Positions 21,831 through 37,440 of a stretch of 64,000 bases of DNA are shown here, one piece after another. The DNA is from Unio delphinus (Eukaryota; Mollusca; Bivalvia; Unionida; Unionidae): the NCBI GenBank assembly GCA_029339505.1, contig JAQISU010000081.1, forward strand, positions 17,522,001-17,586,000, given 5' to 3'. The notes beneath the pieces are model-generated. The model saw only the letters and a program-made list of their open reading frames with translations, did no database searches and was not told where the DNA came from. The number at the start of each line of letters is the position of its first letter. The first letter of the stretch is position 1. The translations under genes and the position numbers were made by a program.

Positions 21831-24800
21831 TTAGAATACTAACAAATAAGAGCAAAATTTAATTTCTATTCTGTCAGTCTGTCCAGTGGTGAAACACAGT
21901 ACATTTGCAATGTAAACAGAATTAAAGACATTGGTAAATTTACAGTGATTCTGATGAACAAAATAAATAAGATTGGGATGCAAGCCTAGATATTTTTTGT
22001 CAGAAGGCAAGTTCCAATTACCAGTCAAGATGCAAACAATACAAGATGATCAGATCTTATTTACATTCTGTCCATCTTTCTTAGGTTTAAAAGAAACATG
22101 GTATATATTAAATGTATACAGAATTAAAGACATTGGCAAATTTAGTTATTTAGATGTCTATGTACACAATATATGGGCACAATCCTCTATCATTTTTATG
22201 TCAGAGGGGGCAAGTTCCAATCATCGTAAATCGCTATCTATACTATTCCTTGATAATTTTGTTATGAATGATTGATTAAAACATGATTATCTGTACCAAG
22301 TACAATAACATCAGCCTCATTAGGATGGACAGAGTTTGGTCATTATCAAACTCATCCAGACCTTATTGATCCAACATTACATTCCAAATTTGGTTGAAAT
22401 AAAATTAGATTCCCGAGGGGTAAAAAAATAATTGTTGATGGATGTCATTTGACATCACACATGATGGATGCCAACAATGCCAAAAGCTCACCTGGCCTAA
22501 TGAAAAAAACCAGGTGAAAACAGGGCCTCAGCCAAAATACTCACAAGAGTTAAATTTAATTTCCATTCTGTCGGTCTTTCCCCAAGTTGAAAAGAAACAT
22601 AAAATACATGCAATGTGTGTAGAATTAGACAATGACAAATTTACAGTGATTCAGACACAATGAGCACATAAAATGCGGACACAAGCCTCAATCATTTTTG
22701 TCAGAGAGGGCAAGTTCCAATCATCAGTATCACTATTAGCACGGCAACACATTAATTTTACATAATGATAAGGCAATTATAGTAAAAAAAACATTGTCAA
22801 GTGGATGTTTTCTATGTACAAATATTTTAAAATGCCAAACTTTTCTTTTCAAAGGGTAATGGAGGCATTGTTTAATTGTGCAAGAAGTGCCTGCTGGTGT
22901 CAAGTTTTATTATAACCACCAGATCAAGAAATAATGTGAAGTCTGAATTTACTTTTATTATTTTTTGTACTTGAAAAGTGTCCATAAATTCATTAAAAAG
23001 CTCATTTGCAGTTGGAAGACAAGAACACAACCACTGATCAAAGATCTAATCATGGTAAATGTTTACAGGTCATCATAACTATTAAAATGCGCAAAATTAA
23101 TTTCTCAGAGTTTATTGTTCACAAAAATTTGTCTAAGATTCACAAAAAGTAATTTCAATGTGATTCATAACTCAAAACTAATGAAGTATTGAACAAATAC
23201 AATGTAGTGATAGTAATTTTTTAAACCGGACACTGACCTAATCATTAAACTATTAGATTGACATCAACAACACCATATGACCCAAATATATTCACAAATT
23301 GGGTTTTAAAAAATTCAGCAAGGGTAATAAACCATTAAATTTATTTAAAAAACAAGTTTAAAAAAATAACCGCATTCATGATGCAAACAACACAAAAGAA
23401 TCCAATTTTACTTCCATTCTGTCAGTCTTTCTAGAGTTGAAAAGAAACACGTCATTTATAAAATGTGTACAGACTTAAAGACAATGGCAAATTTACAGTG
23501 ATTCAGACGCAATTGAGTACATAAAATGCGGACACATGCCTCAATCATTTTTGTCAGAGAGGGCAAGTTCCAATCATCATTATCACCATTAGCATGGCAA
23601 CACATTCATTTTACATAATGATACGGCAATTATAGTAAAAAAAAACATTGTCAATTGGATGTTTTCTATGTACAAATATTTTAAAATGCCAAACTTTTCT
23701 TTTCAAAGGGTAATGGAGGCATTGTTTAATTGTGCAAGAAGTGCCTGCTGGTGTCAAGTTTTATTATAACCACCAGCTTAAGAAGCAATGTGAAGTCTGA
23801 ATTTACTTTTATTATTTTTTTTCTACTTGAAATGTGTCCATCAATTCATTAAAAAGCTCATTTGCAGTTGGAAGACAAGAACACAGCCACTGACAAAAGG
23901 TCTAATCATGGTAAATGTTTACAGGTCATTATAACTATTATTATGCGCAAACTAATTTCTCAGAGATTCACCCCAAAAAGTTATAAGATTGTTATTCACA
24001 AAAAGTAATTTCCCTGTGATTCAATACTAAAAACTAAGGAAGTATTTAATAAAAACAAACAATGTAGTGATAGTAATTTTTGAACCGGACATTGACCTAA
24101 ACATTAAACTATTAAACTGACATCAACAACACAGCATGTCTCAAACATATCCATGTTGGGAAATATATCCACAAATTGGGTATTAAACGTTCCAGCAATG
24201 GCAATAAACCATTAATTTTTTTAAAAACACACAAGAAAGTTAAAAACTGAATGCATTCAAGATGTTAACAACACAAAAGAATCAAATTTTATTTCCATTC
24301 TGGTCAGTCTTTCTAGAGTTAAAAAGAAACATTATTTATAAAATGTGTACAGACTTAAAGACAATGGCAAATTTACAGTGATTCAGATGCATTGAGTACA
24401 TAAAATGCGGACACAAGCCTCAATCATTTTTGTCAGAGAGGGCAAGTTCCAATCATCAATATCACAATCTACACTATTCATTGATAATTATGTTATGAAT
24501 GATTGATGTATCTCATGATTATCTGTACTAAGTACAATAACATCAGCCTCATTAGTATGCACAGAGTCTCGTCATTATCAAATTCATCCAGACCTTATTG
24601 ATCCAACATTATATTCCAAATTTGGTTGAAATGAAATTTGATTAAGGAGGGGTAAAAAAAATAATTGTTGATGGATGTCATTTGACATCACACATGATGG
24701 ATGCCAACAATGCCAAAAGCTCACCTGGTCTAATGAAAAGACCAGGTAAAAACAGGGCCTTAGCCAAAATACTTATAAGAGTCAAATTTGATTTCCAATC

Positions 24801-26197
24801 TGTCGATCTTTCCCCAAATTGAAAAGAAGCATAAAATACATGCAATGTGTGCAGAATTAGACAATGACAAATTTATTAGACTGACAAATTTACAGTGATT
24901 CAGACGCAATTGAGTACATAAAATGCGGACACATGCCTCAGTCATTTTTGTCAGAGAGGGCAAGTTCCAATCATCAGTATCACTATTGGCATGGCAACAC
25001 ATTAAGTTTACACAATGCAAAAGCAATTATAGTAAAAACATTGTTAAGTGGATGTTTTCTATGTATGAATACTTCAAAATGGCATACTTCTCTTTTCAAA
25101 GGGTAAAACTGGAGGCATTGCTTAAGTGGGAAGAAGCGCCTGCTGGTGTAAAGTTTTATTATAACCACCAGATTAAGAAACAATGTGAAGTCTGACTTTA
25201 CTTTTATTATTTTTTTTCTACTTGAAATGTGTCCATCAATTCATTAAAAAGCTCATTTGCATTTGGAAGACAAGAACACAGCCACTGACAAAAGGTCTAA
25301 TCATGGTAAATGTTTACAGGTCATTATAACTATTATTATGCGCAAACTAATTTCTCAGAGATTCACCCCAAAAAATTATAAGATTGTTATTCACAAAAAG
25401 TAATTTCCCTGTGATTCAATACTCAAAACTAATGAAGTATTTAACAAAAAAAATGCAGTGATAGTAATTTTTTAACGGGACACTGACCAAAACATTAAAC
25501 TATTTGACTGACATCAACAACACAGTATGTTTCAAACATATCCATGCTGAGAAATATATTAACAAAACAGGTATAAGAAAATCCATAAATTTTTAAAAAC
25601 ACAAGAAAGTTAAAAAATGACTGCATTCAACATGTGAACAACACTAAAGAATCAAATTTTATTTCCATTTTGTCAGTCTTTCTAGAGTTGAAAAGAAACA
25701 CGTCATTTATAAAATGTGTACAGACTTAAAGACAATGGCAAATTTACAGTGATTCAGATGCATTGAGTACATAAAATGCGGACACGAGCCTCGATCATTT
25801 TTGTCAGAGAGGGCAAGTTCCAATCATCAGTATCACTATTAGCACTATACTCTGACAATTCAGTTACAAGCGATTGAGGTATTTCATGATTATCTCTAAG
25901 TACAATACATCAATCATATGCAAGATCACTTCATTAGTATGCATGGAGCTTGCTCTTTATTTAACTTCCCCAGACCATAATAATCTCACCACATATATAT
26001 CTGACTTCCCCAGACCATAATCTTCTCACCATACATGTCAAGACTACTCAAAATTGGACAAAAGATACGGACTCCTAAGTGGTAACAAATAATTGCTGGT
26101 TGATGTTGCATGATTTATGTAGGGACATATCATGAGCACACTTGGTCTTATTGAAAGAGCAGGTTAAAAAAAAAAAAAAAGTTTAAAATGAAATCGG
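21831..26197. repeat. array higher-order unit, long form (4367 bp)
   Basis: The module order is D-E-F (cores near 21965, 22165, 22667), G (23518), H (24400), I (24915), J (25770). It contains modules H and I as well as G and J, unlike the later alternating units. It is probably closer to the ancestral arrangement from which the short units formed by unequal exchange. The poly-A tract near 21797 has about 20 A. Confidence 0.8.
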
Positions 26198-29100
26198 TTA
26201 GAATACTAACAAATAAGAGCAAAATTTAATTTCTATTCTGTCAGTCTGTCCAGTGGTGAAACACAGTACATTTGCAATGTAAACAGAATTAAAGACATTG
26301 GTAAATTTACAGTGATTCTGATGAACAAAATAAATAAGATTGGGATGCAAGCCTAGATATTTTTTGTCAGAAGGCAAGTTCCAATTACCAGTCAAGATGC
26401 AAACAATACAAGATGATCAGATCTTATTTACATTCTGTCCATCTTTCTTAGGTTTAAAAGAAACATGGTATATATTAAATGTATACAGAATTAAAGACAT
26501 TGGCAAATTTAGTTATTTAGATGTCTATGTACACAATATATGGGCACAATCCTCTATCATTTTTATGTCAGAGGGGGCAAGTTCCAATCATCGTAAATCG
26601 CTATCTATACTATTCCTTGATAATTTTGTTATGAATGATTGATTAAAACATGATTATCTGTACCAAGTACAATAACATCAGCCTCATTAGGATGGACAGA
26701 GTTTGGTCATTATCAAACTCATCCAGACCTTATTGATCCAACATTACATTCCAAATTTGGTTGAAATAAAATTAGATTCCCGAGGGGTAAAAAAATAATT
26801 GTTGATGGATGTCATTTGACATCACACATGATGGATGCCAACAATGCCAAAAGCTCACCTGGCCTAATGAAAAAAACCAGGTGAAAACAGGGCCTCAGCC
26901 AAAATACTCACAAGAGTTAAATTTAATTTCCATTCTGTCGGTCTTTCCCCAAGTTGAAAAGAAACATAAAATACATGCAATGTGTGTAGAATTAGACAAT
27001 GACAAATTTACAGTGATTCAGACACAATGAGCACATAAAATGCGGACACAAGCCTCAATCATTTTTGTCAGAGAGGGCAAGTTCCAATCATCAGTATCAC
27101 TATTAGCACGGCAACACATTAATTTTACATAATGATAAGGCAATTATAGTAAAAAAAACATTGTCAAGTGGATGTTTTCTATGTACAAATATTTTAAAAT
27201 GCCAAACTTTTCTTTTCAAAGGGTAATGGAGGCATTGTTTAATTGTGCAAGAAGTGCCTGCTGGTGTCAAGTTTTATTATAACCACCAGATCAAGAAATA
27301 ATGTGAAGTCTGAATTTACTTTTATTATTTTTTGTACTTGAAAAGTGTCCATAAATTCATTAAAAAGCTCATTTGCAGTTGGAAGACAAGAACACAACCA
27401 CTGATCAAAGATCTAATCATGGTAAATGTTTACAGGTCATCATAACTATTAAAATGCGCAAAATTAATTTCTCAGAGTTTATTGTTCACAAAAATTTGTC
27501 TAAGATTCACAAAAAGTAATTTCAATGTGATTCATAACTCAAAACTAATGAAGTATTGAACAAATACAATGTAGTGATAGTAATTTTTTAAACCGGACAC
27601 TGACCTAATCATTAAACTATTAGATTGACATCAACAACACCATATGACCCAAATATATTCACAAATTGGGTTTTAAAAAATTCAGCAAGGGTAATAAACC
27701 ATTAAATTTATTTAAAAAACAAGTTTAAAAAAATAACCGCATTCATGATGCAAACAACACAAAAGAATCCAATTTTACTTCCATTCTGTCAGTCTTTCTA
27801 GAGTTGAAAAGAAACACGTCATTTATAAAATGTGTACAGACTTAAAGACAATGGCAAATTTACAGTGATTCAGACGCAATTGAGTACATAAAATGCGGAC
27901 ACATGCCTCAATCATTTTTGTCAGAGAGGGCAAGTTCCAATCATCATTATCACCATTAGCATGGCAACACATTCATTTTACATAATGATACGGCAATTAT
28001 AGTAAAAAAAAACATTGTCAATTGGATGTTTTCTATGTACAAATATTTTAAAATGCCAAACTTTTCTTTTCAAAGGGTAATGGAGGCATTGTTTAATTGT
28101 GCAAGAAGTGCCTGCTGGTGTCAAGTTTTATTATAACCACCAGCTTAAGAAGCAATGTGAAGTCTGAATTTACTTTTATTATTTTTTTTCTACTTGAAAT
28201 GTGTCCATCAATTCATTAAAAAGCTCATTTGCAGTTGGAAGACAAGAACACAGCCACTGACAAAAGGTCTAATCATGGTAAATGTTTACAGGTCATTATA
28301 ACTATTATTATGCGCAAACTAATTTCTCAGAGATTCACCCCAAAAAATTATAAGATTGTTATTCACAAAAAGTAATTTCCCTGTGATTCAATACTCAAAA
28401 CTAATGAAGTATTTAACAAAAAAAATGCAGTGATAGTAATTTTTTAACGGGACACTGACCAAAACATTAAACTATTTGACTGACATCAACAACACAGTAT
28501 GTTTCAAACATATCCATGCTGAGAAATATATTAACAAAACAGGTATAAGAAAATCCATAAATTTTTAAAAACACAAGAAAGTTAAAAAATGACTGCATTC
28601 AACATGTGAACAACACTAAAGAATCAAATTTTATTTCCATTTTGTCAGTCTTTCTAGAGTTGAAAAGAAACACGTCATTTATAAAATGTGTACAGACTTA
28701 AAGACAATGGCAAATTTACAGTGATTCAGATGCATTGAGTACATAAAATGCGGACACGAGCCTCGATCATTTTTGTCAGAGAGGGCAAGTTCCAATCATC
28801 AGTATCACTATTAGCACTATACTCTGACAATTCAGTTACAAGCGATTGAGGTATTTCATGATTATCTCTAAGTACAATACATCAATCATATGCAAGATCA
28901 CTTCATTAGTATGCATGGAGCTTGCTCTTTATTTAACTTCCCCAGACCATAATAATCTCACCATATATATATCTGACTTCCCCAGACCATAATCTTCTCA
29001 CCATACATGTCAAGACTACTCAAAATTGGACAAAAGATACGGACTCCTAAGTGGTAACAAATAATTGCTGGTTGATGTTGCATGATTTATGTAGGGACAT

Positions 29101-31818
29101 ATCATGAGCACACTTGGTCTTATTGAAAGAGCAGGTAAAAAAAAAAAAAAAAAAAAAAGTTTAAAATGAAATCGGTTAGAATACTAACAAATAAGAGCAA
29201 AATTTAATTTCTATTCTGTCAGTCTGTCCAGTGGTGAAACACAGTACATTTGCAATGTAAACAGAATTAAAGACATTGGTAAATTTACAGTGATTCTGAT
29301 GAACAAAATAAATAAGATTGGGATGCAAGCCTAGATATTTTTTGTCAGAAGGCAAGTTCCAATTACCAGTCAAGATGCAAACAATACAAGATGATCAGAT
29401 CTTATTTACATTCTGTCCATCTTTCTTAGGTTTAAAAGAAACATGGTATATATTAAATGTATACAGAATTAAAGACATTGGCAAATTTAGTTATTTAGAT
29501 GTCTATGTACACAATATATGGGCACAATCCTCTATCATTTTTATGTCAGAGGGGGCAAGTTCCAATCATCGTAAATCGCTATCTATACTATTCCTTGATA
29601 ATTCTGTTATGAATGATTGATTAAAACATGATTATCTGTACCAAGTACAATAACATCAGCCTCATTAGGATGGACAGAGTTTGGTCATTATCAAACTCAT
29701 CCAGACCTTATTGATCCAACATTACATTCCAAATTTGGTTGAAATAAAATTAGATTCCCAAGGGGTAAAAAAATAATTGTTGATGGATGTCATTTGACAT
29801 CACACATGATGGATGCCAACAATGCCAAAAGCTCACCTGGCCTAATGAAAAAAACCAGGTGAAAACAGGGCCTCAGCCAAAATACTCACAAGAGTTAAAT
29901 TTAATTTCCATTCTGTCGGTCTTTCCCCAAGTTGAAAAGAAACATAAAATACATGCAATGTGTGTAGAATTAGACAATGACAAATTTACAGTGATTCAGA
30001 CACAATGAGCACATAAAATGCGGACACAAGCCTCAATCATTTTTGTCAGAGAGGGCAAGTTCCAATCATCAATATCACAATCTACACTATTCATTGATAA
30101 TTATGTTATGAATGATTGATGTATCTCATGATTATCTGTACTAAGTACAATAACATCAGCCTCATTAGTATGCACAGAGTCTCGTCATTATCAAATTCAT
30201 CCAGACCTTATTGATCCAACATTATATTCCAAATTTGGTTGAAATGAAATTTGATTAAGGAGGGGTAAAAAAAATAATTGTTGATGGATGTCATTTGACA
30301 TCACACATGATGGATGCCAACAATGCCAAAAGCTCACCTGGTCTAATGAAAAGACCAGGTAAAAACAGGGCCTTAGCCAAAATACTTATAAGAGTCAAAT
30401 TTGATTTCCAATCTGTCGATCTTTCCCCAAATTGAAAAGAAGCATAAAATACATGCAATGTGTGCAGAATTAGACAATGACAAATTTATTAGACTGACAA
30501 ATTTACAGTGATTCAGACGCAATTGAGTACATAAAATGCGGACACATGCCTCAGTCATTTTTGTCAGAGAGGGCAAGTTCCAATCATCAGTATCACTATT
30601 GGCATGGCAACACATTAAGTTTACACAATGCAAAAGCAATTATAGTAAAAACATTGTTAAGTGGATGTTTTCTATGTATGAATACTTCAAAATGGCATAC
30701 TTCTCTTTTCAAAGGGTAAAACTGGAGGCATTGCTTAAGTGGGAAGAAGCGCCTGCTGGTGTCAAGTTTTATTATAACCACCAGATTAAGAAACAATGTG
30801 AAGTCTGACTTTACTTTTATTATTTTTTTTCTACTTGAAATGAGTCCATCAATTCATTAAAAAGCTCATTTGCATTTGGAAGACAAGAACACAGCCACTG
30901 ACAAAAGGTCTAATCATGGTAAATGTTTACAGGTCATTATAACTATTATTATGCGCAAACTAATTTCTCAGAGATTCACCCCAAAAAATTATAAGATTGT
31001 TATTCACAAAAAGTAATTTCCCTGTGATTCAATACTCAAAACTAATGAAGTATTTAACAAAAAAAATGCAGTGATAGTAATTTTTTAACGGGACACTGAC
31101 CAAAACATTAAACTATTTGACTGACATCAACAACACAGTATGTTTCAAACATATCCATGCTGAGAAATATATTAACAAAACAGGTATAAGAAAATCCATA
31201 AATTTTTAAAAACACAAGAAAGTTAAAAAATGACTGCATTCAACATGTGAACAACACTAAAGAATCAAATTTTATTTCCATTTTGTCAGTCTTTCTAGAG
31301 TTGAAAAGAAACACGTCATTTATAAAATGTGTACAGACTTAAAGACAATGGCAAATTTACAGTGATTCAGATGCATTGAGTACATAAAATGCGGACACGA
31401 GCCTCGATCATTTTTGTCAGAGAGGGCAAGTTCCAATCATCAGTATCACTATTAGCACTATACTCTGACAATTCAGTTACAAGCGATTGAGGTATTTCAT
31501 GATTATCTCTAAGTACAATACATCAATCATATGCAAGATCACTTCATTAGTATGCATGGAGCTTGCTCTTTATTTAACTTCCCCAGACCATAATAATCTC
31601 ACCATATATATATCTGACTTCCCCAGACCATAATCTTCTCACCATACATGTCAAGACTACTCAAAATTGGACAAAAGATACGGACTCCTAAGTGGTAACA
31701 AATAATTGCTGGTTGATGTTGCATGATTTATGTAGGGACATATCATGAGCACACTTGGTCTTATTGAAAGAGCAGGTTAAAAAAAAAAAAAAAAAAAAAA
31801 AGTTTAAAATGAAATCGG
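26198..31818. repeat. array higher-order repeat copy 1 (5621 bp)
   Basis: It consists of a 2978-bp subunit D-E-F-G-J followed by a 2643-bp subunit D-E-F-I-J. Marker variants separate the two subunits: CCCGAGGGG and AATTTTGTTA in the first, CCCAAGGGG and AATTCTGTTA in the second. The poly-A tracts have about 15 and 22 A. Confidence 0.9.
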
Positions 31819-34800
31819 TTAGAATACTAACAAATAAGAGCAAAATTTAATTTCTATTCTGTCAGTCTGTCCAGTGGTGAAACACAGTACATTTGCAATG
31901 TAAACAGAATTAAAGACATTGGTAAATTTACAGTGATTCTGATGAACAAAATAAATAAGATTGGGATGCAAGCCTAGATATTTTTTGTCAGAAGGCAAGT
32001 TCCAATTACCAGTCAAGATGCAAACAATACAAGATGATCAGATCTTATTTACATTCTGTCCATCTTTCTTAGGTTTAAAAGAAACATGGTATATATTAAA
32101 TGTATACAGAATTAAAGACATTGGCAAATTTAGTTATTTAGATGTCTATGTACACAATATATGGGCACAATCCTCTATCATTTTTATGTCAGAGGGGGCA
32201 AGTTCCAATCATCGTAAATCGCTATCTATACTATTCCTTGATAATTTTGTTATGAATGATTGATTAAAACATGATTATCTGTACCAAGTACAATAACATC
32301 AGCCTCATTAGGATGGACAGAGTTTGGTCATTATCAAACTCATCCAGACCTTATTGATCCAACATTACATTCCAAATTTGGTTGAAATAAAATTAGATTC
32401 CCGAGGGGTAAAAAAATAATTGTTGATGGATGTCATTTGACATCACACATGATGGATGCCAACAATGCCAAAAGCTCACCTGGCCTAATGAAAAAAACCA
32501 GGTGAAAACAGGGCCTCAGCCAAAATACTCACAAGAGTTAAATTTAATTTCCATTCTGTCGGTCTTTCCCCAAGTTGAAAAGAAACATAAAATACATGCA
32601 ATGTGTGTAGAATTAGACAATGACAAATTTACAGTGATTCAGACACAATGAGCACATAAAATGCGGACACAAGCCTCAATCATTTTTGTCAGAGAGGGCA
32701 AGTTCCAATCATCAGTATCACTATTAGCACGGCAACACATTAATTTTACATAATGATAAGGCAATTATAGTAAAAAAAACATTGTCAAGTGGATGTTTTC
32801 TATGTACAAATATTTTAAAATGCCAAACTTTTCTTTTCAAAGGGTAATGGAGGCATTGTTTAATTGTGCAAGAAGTGCCTGCTGGTGTCAAGTTTTATTA
32901 TAACCACCAGATCAAGAAATAATGTGAAGTCTGAATTTACTTTTATTATTTTTTGTACTTGAAAAGTGTCCATAAATTCATTAAAAAGCTCATTTGCAGT
33001 TGGAAGACAAGAACACAACCACTGATCAAAGATCTAATCATGGTAAATGTTTACAGGTCATCATAACTATTAAAATGCGCAAAATTAATTTCTCAGAGTT
33101 TATTGTTCACAAAAATTTGTCTAAGATTCACAAAAAGTAATTTCAATGTGATTCATAACTCAAAACTAATGAAGTATTGAACAAATACAATGTAGTGATA
33201 GTAATTTTTTAAACCGGACACTGACCTAATCATTAAACTATTAGATTGACATCAACAACACCATATGACCCAAATATATTCACAAATTGGGTTTTAAAAA
33301 ATTCAGCAAGGGTAATAAACCATTAAATTTATTTAAAAAACAAGTTTAAAAAAATAACCGCATTCATGATGCAAACAACACAAAAGAATCCAATTTTACT
33401 TCCATTCTGTCAGTCTTTCTAGAGTTGAAAAGAAACACGTCATTTATAAAATGTGTACAGACTTAAAGACAATGGCAAATTTACAGTGATTCAGACGCAA
33501 TTGAGTACATAAAATGCGGACACATGCCTCAATCATTTTTGTCAGAGAGGGCAAGTTCCAATCATCATTATCACCATTAGCATGGCAACACATTCATTTT
33601 ACATAATGATACGGCAATTATAGTAAAAAAAAACATTGTCAATTGGATGTTTTCTATGTACAAATATTTTAAAATGCCAAACTTTTCTTTTCAAAGGGTA
33701 ATGGAGGCATTGTTTAATTGTGCAAGAAGTGCCTGCTGGTGTCAAGTTTTATTATAACCACCAGCTTAAGAAGCAATGTGAAGTCTGAATTTACTTTTAT
33801 TATTTTTTTTCTACTTGAAATGTGTCCATCAATTCATTAAAAAGCTCATTTGCAGTTGGAAGACAAGAACACAGCCACTGACAAAAGGTCTAATCATGGT
33901 AAATGTTTACAGGTCATTATAACTATTATTATGCGCAAACTAATTTCTCAGAGATTCACCCCAAAAAATTATAAGATTGTTATTCACAAAAAGTAATTTC
34001 CCTGTGATTCAATACTCAAAACTAATGAAGTATTTAACAAAAAAAATGCAGTGATAGTAATTTTTTAACGGGACACTGACCAAAACATTAAACTATTTGA
34101 CTGACATCAACAACACAGTATGTTTCAAACATATCCATGCTGAGAAATATATTAACAAAACAGGTATAAGAAAATCCATAAATTTTTAAAAACACAAGAA
34201 AGTTAAAAAATGACTGCATTCAACATGTGAACAACACTAAAGAATCAAATTTTATTTCCATTTTGTCAGTCTTTCTAGAGTTGAAAAGAAACACGTCATT
34301 TATAAAATGTGTACAGACTTAAAGACAATGGCAAATTTACAGTGATTCAGATGCATTGAGTACATAAAATGCGGACACGAGCCTCGATCATTTTTGTCAG
34401 AGAGGGCAAGTTCCAATCATCAGTATCACTATTAGCACTATACTCTGACAATTCAGTTACAAGCGATTGAGGTATTTCATGATTATCTCTAAGTACAATA
34501 CATCAATCATATGCAAGATCACTTCATTAGTATGCATGGAGCTTGCTCTTTATTTAACTTCCCCAGACCATAATAATCTCACCATATATATATCTGACTT
34601 CCCCAGACCATAATCTTCTCACCATACATGTCAAGACTACTCAAAATTGGACAAAAGATACGGACTCCTAAGTGGTAACAAATAATTGCTGGTTGATGTT
34701 GCATGATTTATGTAGGGACATATCATGAGCACACTTGGTCTTATTGAAAGAGCAGGTAAAAAAAAAAAAAAAAAAAAAAAGTTTAAAATGAAATCGGTTA

Positions 34801-37440
34801 GAATACTAACAAATAAGAGCAAAATTTAATTTCTATTCTGTCAGTCTGTCCAGTGGTGAAACACAGTACATTTGCAATGTAAACAGAATTAAAGACATTG
34901 GTAAATTTACAGTGATTCTGATGAACAAAATAAATAAGATTGGGATGCAAGCCTAGATATTTTTTGTCAGAAGGCAAGTTCCAATTACCAGTCAAGATGC
35001 AAACAATACAAGATGATCAGATCTTATTTACATTCTGTCCATCTTTCTTAGGTTTAAAAGAAACATGGTATATATTAAATGTATACAGAATTAAAGACAT
35101 TGGCAAATTTAGTTATTTAGATGTCTATGTACACAATATATGGGCACAATCCTCTATCATTTTTATGTCAGAGGGGGCAAGTTCCAATCATCGTAAATCG
35201 CTATCTATACTATTCCTTGATAATTCTGTTATGAATGATTGATTAAAACATGATTATCTGTACCAAGTACAATAACATCAGCCTCATTAGGATGGACAGA
35301 GTTTGGTCATTATCAAACTCATCCAGACCTTATTGATCCAACATTACATTCCAAATTTGGTTGAAATAAAATTAGATTCCCAAGGGGTAAAAAAATAATT
35401 GTTGATGGATGTCATTTGACATCACACATGATGGATGCCAACAATGCCAAAAGCTCACCTGGCCTAATGAAAAAAACCAGGTGAAAACAGGGCCTCAGCC
35501 AAAATACTCACAAGAGTTAAATTTAATTTCCATTCTGTCGGTCTTTCCCCAAGTTGAAAAGAAACATAAAATACATGCAATGTGTGTAGAATTAGACAAT
35601 GACAAATTTACAGTGATTCAGACACAATGAGCACATAAAATGCGGACACAAGCCTCAATCATTTTTGTCAGAGAGGGCAAGTTCCAATCATCAATATCAC
35701 AATCTACACTATTCATTGATAATTATGTTATGAATGATTGATGTATCTCATGATTATCTGTACTAAGTACAATAACATCAGCCTCATTAGTATGCACAGA
35801 GTCTCGTCATTATCAAATTCATCCAGACCTTATTGATCCAACATTATATTCCAAATTTGGTTGAAATGAAATTTGATTAAGGAGGGGTAAAAAAAATAAT
35901 TGTTGATGGATGTCATTTGACATCACACATGATGGATGCCAACAATGCCAAAAGCTCACCTGGTCTAATGAAAAGACCAGGTAAAAACAGGGCCTTAGCC
36001 AAAATACTTATAAGAGTCAAATTTGATTTCCAATCTGTCGATCTTTCCCCAAATTGAAAAGAAGCATAAAATACATGCAATGTGTGCAGAATTAGACAAT
36101 GACAAATTTATTAGACTGACAAATTTACAGTGATTCAGACGCAATTGAGTACATAAAATGCGGACACATGCCTCAGTCATTTTTGTCAGAGAGGGCAAGT
36201 TCCAATCATCAGTATCACTATTGGCATGGCAACACATTAAGTTTACACAATGCAAAAGCAATTATAGTAAAAACATTGTTAAGTGGATGTTTTCTATGTA
36301 TGAATACTTCAAAATGGCATACTTCTCTTTTCAAAGGGTAAAACTGGAGGCATTGCTTAAGTGGGAAGAAGCGCCTGCTGGTGTCAAGTTTTATTATAAC
36401 CACCAGATTAAGAAACAATGTGAAGTCTGACTTTACTTTTATTATTTTTTTTCTACTTGAAATGAGTCCATCAATTCATTAAAAAGCTCATTTGCATTTG
36501 GAAGACAAGAACACAGCCACTGACAAAAGGTCTAATCATGGTAAATGTTTACAGGTCATTATAACTATTATTATGCGCAAACTAATTTCTCAGAGATTCA
36601 CCCCAAAAAATTATAAGATTGTTATTCACAAAAAGTAATTTCCCTGTGATTCAATACTCAAAACTAATGAAGTATTTAACAAAAAAAATGCAGTGATAGT
36701 AATTTTTTAACGGGACACTGACCAAAACATTAAACTATTTGACTGACATCAACAACACAGTATGTTTCAAACATATCCATGCTGAGAAATATATTAACAA
36801 AACAGGTATAAGAAAATCCATAAATTTTTAAAAACACAAGAAAGTTAAAAAATGACTGCATTCAACATGTGAACAACACTAAAGAATCAAATTTTATTTC
36901 CATTTTGTCAGTCTTTCTAGAGTTGAAAAGAAACACGTCATTTATAAAATGTGTACAGACTTAAAGACAATGGCAAATTTACAGTGATTCAGATGCATTG
37001 AGTACATAAAATGCGGACACGAGCCTCGATCATTTTTGTCAGAGAGGGCAAGTTCCAATCATCAGTATCACTATTAGCACTATACTCTGACAATTCAGTT
37101 ACAAGCGATTGAGGTATTTCATGATTATCTCTAAGTACAATACATCAATCATATGCAAGATCACTTCATTAGTATGCATGGAGCTTGCTCTTTATTTAAC
37201 TTCCCCAGACCATAATAATCTCACCATATATATATCTGACTTCCCCAGACCATAATCTTCTCACCATACATGTCAAGACTACTCAAAATTGGACAAAAGA
37301 TACGGACTCCTAAGTGGTAACAAATAATTGCTGGTTGATGTTGCATGATTTATGTAGGGACATATCATGAGCACACTTGGTCTTATTGAAAGAGCAGGTT
37401 AAAAAAAAAAAAAAAAAAAAAAAGTTTAAAATGAAATCGG
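31819..37440. repeat. array higher-order repeat copy 2 (5622 bp)
   Basis: It has the same order and the same alternating marker variants as copy 1, including the change GAAATGAGTCC at 36460 that matches 30838. Differences from copy 1 are very few and lie mainly in the poly-A tract lengths (about 23 and 23). The block therefore duplicated as a 5.62-kb unit. Confidence 0.9.
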
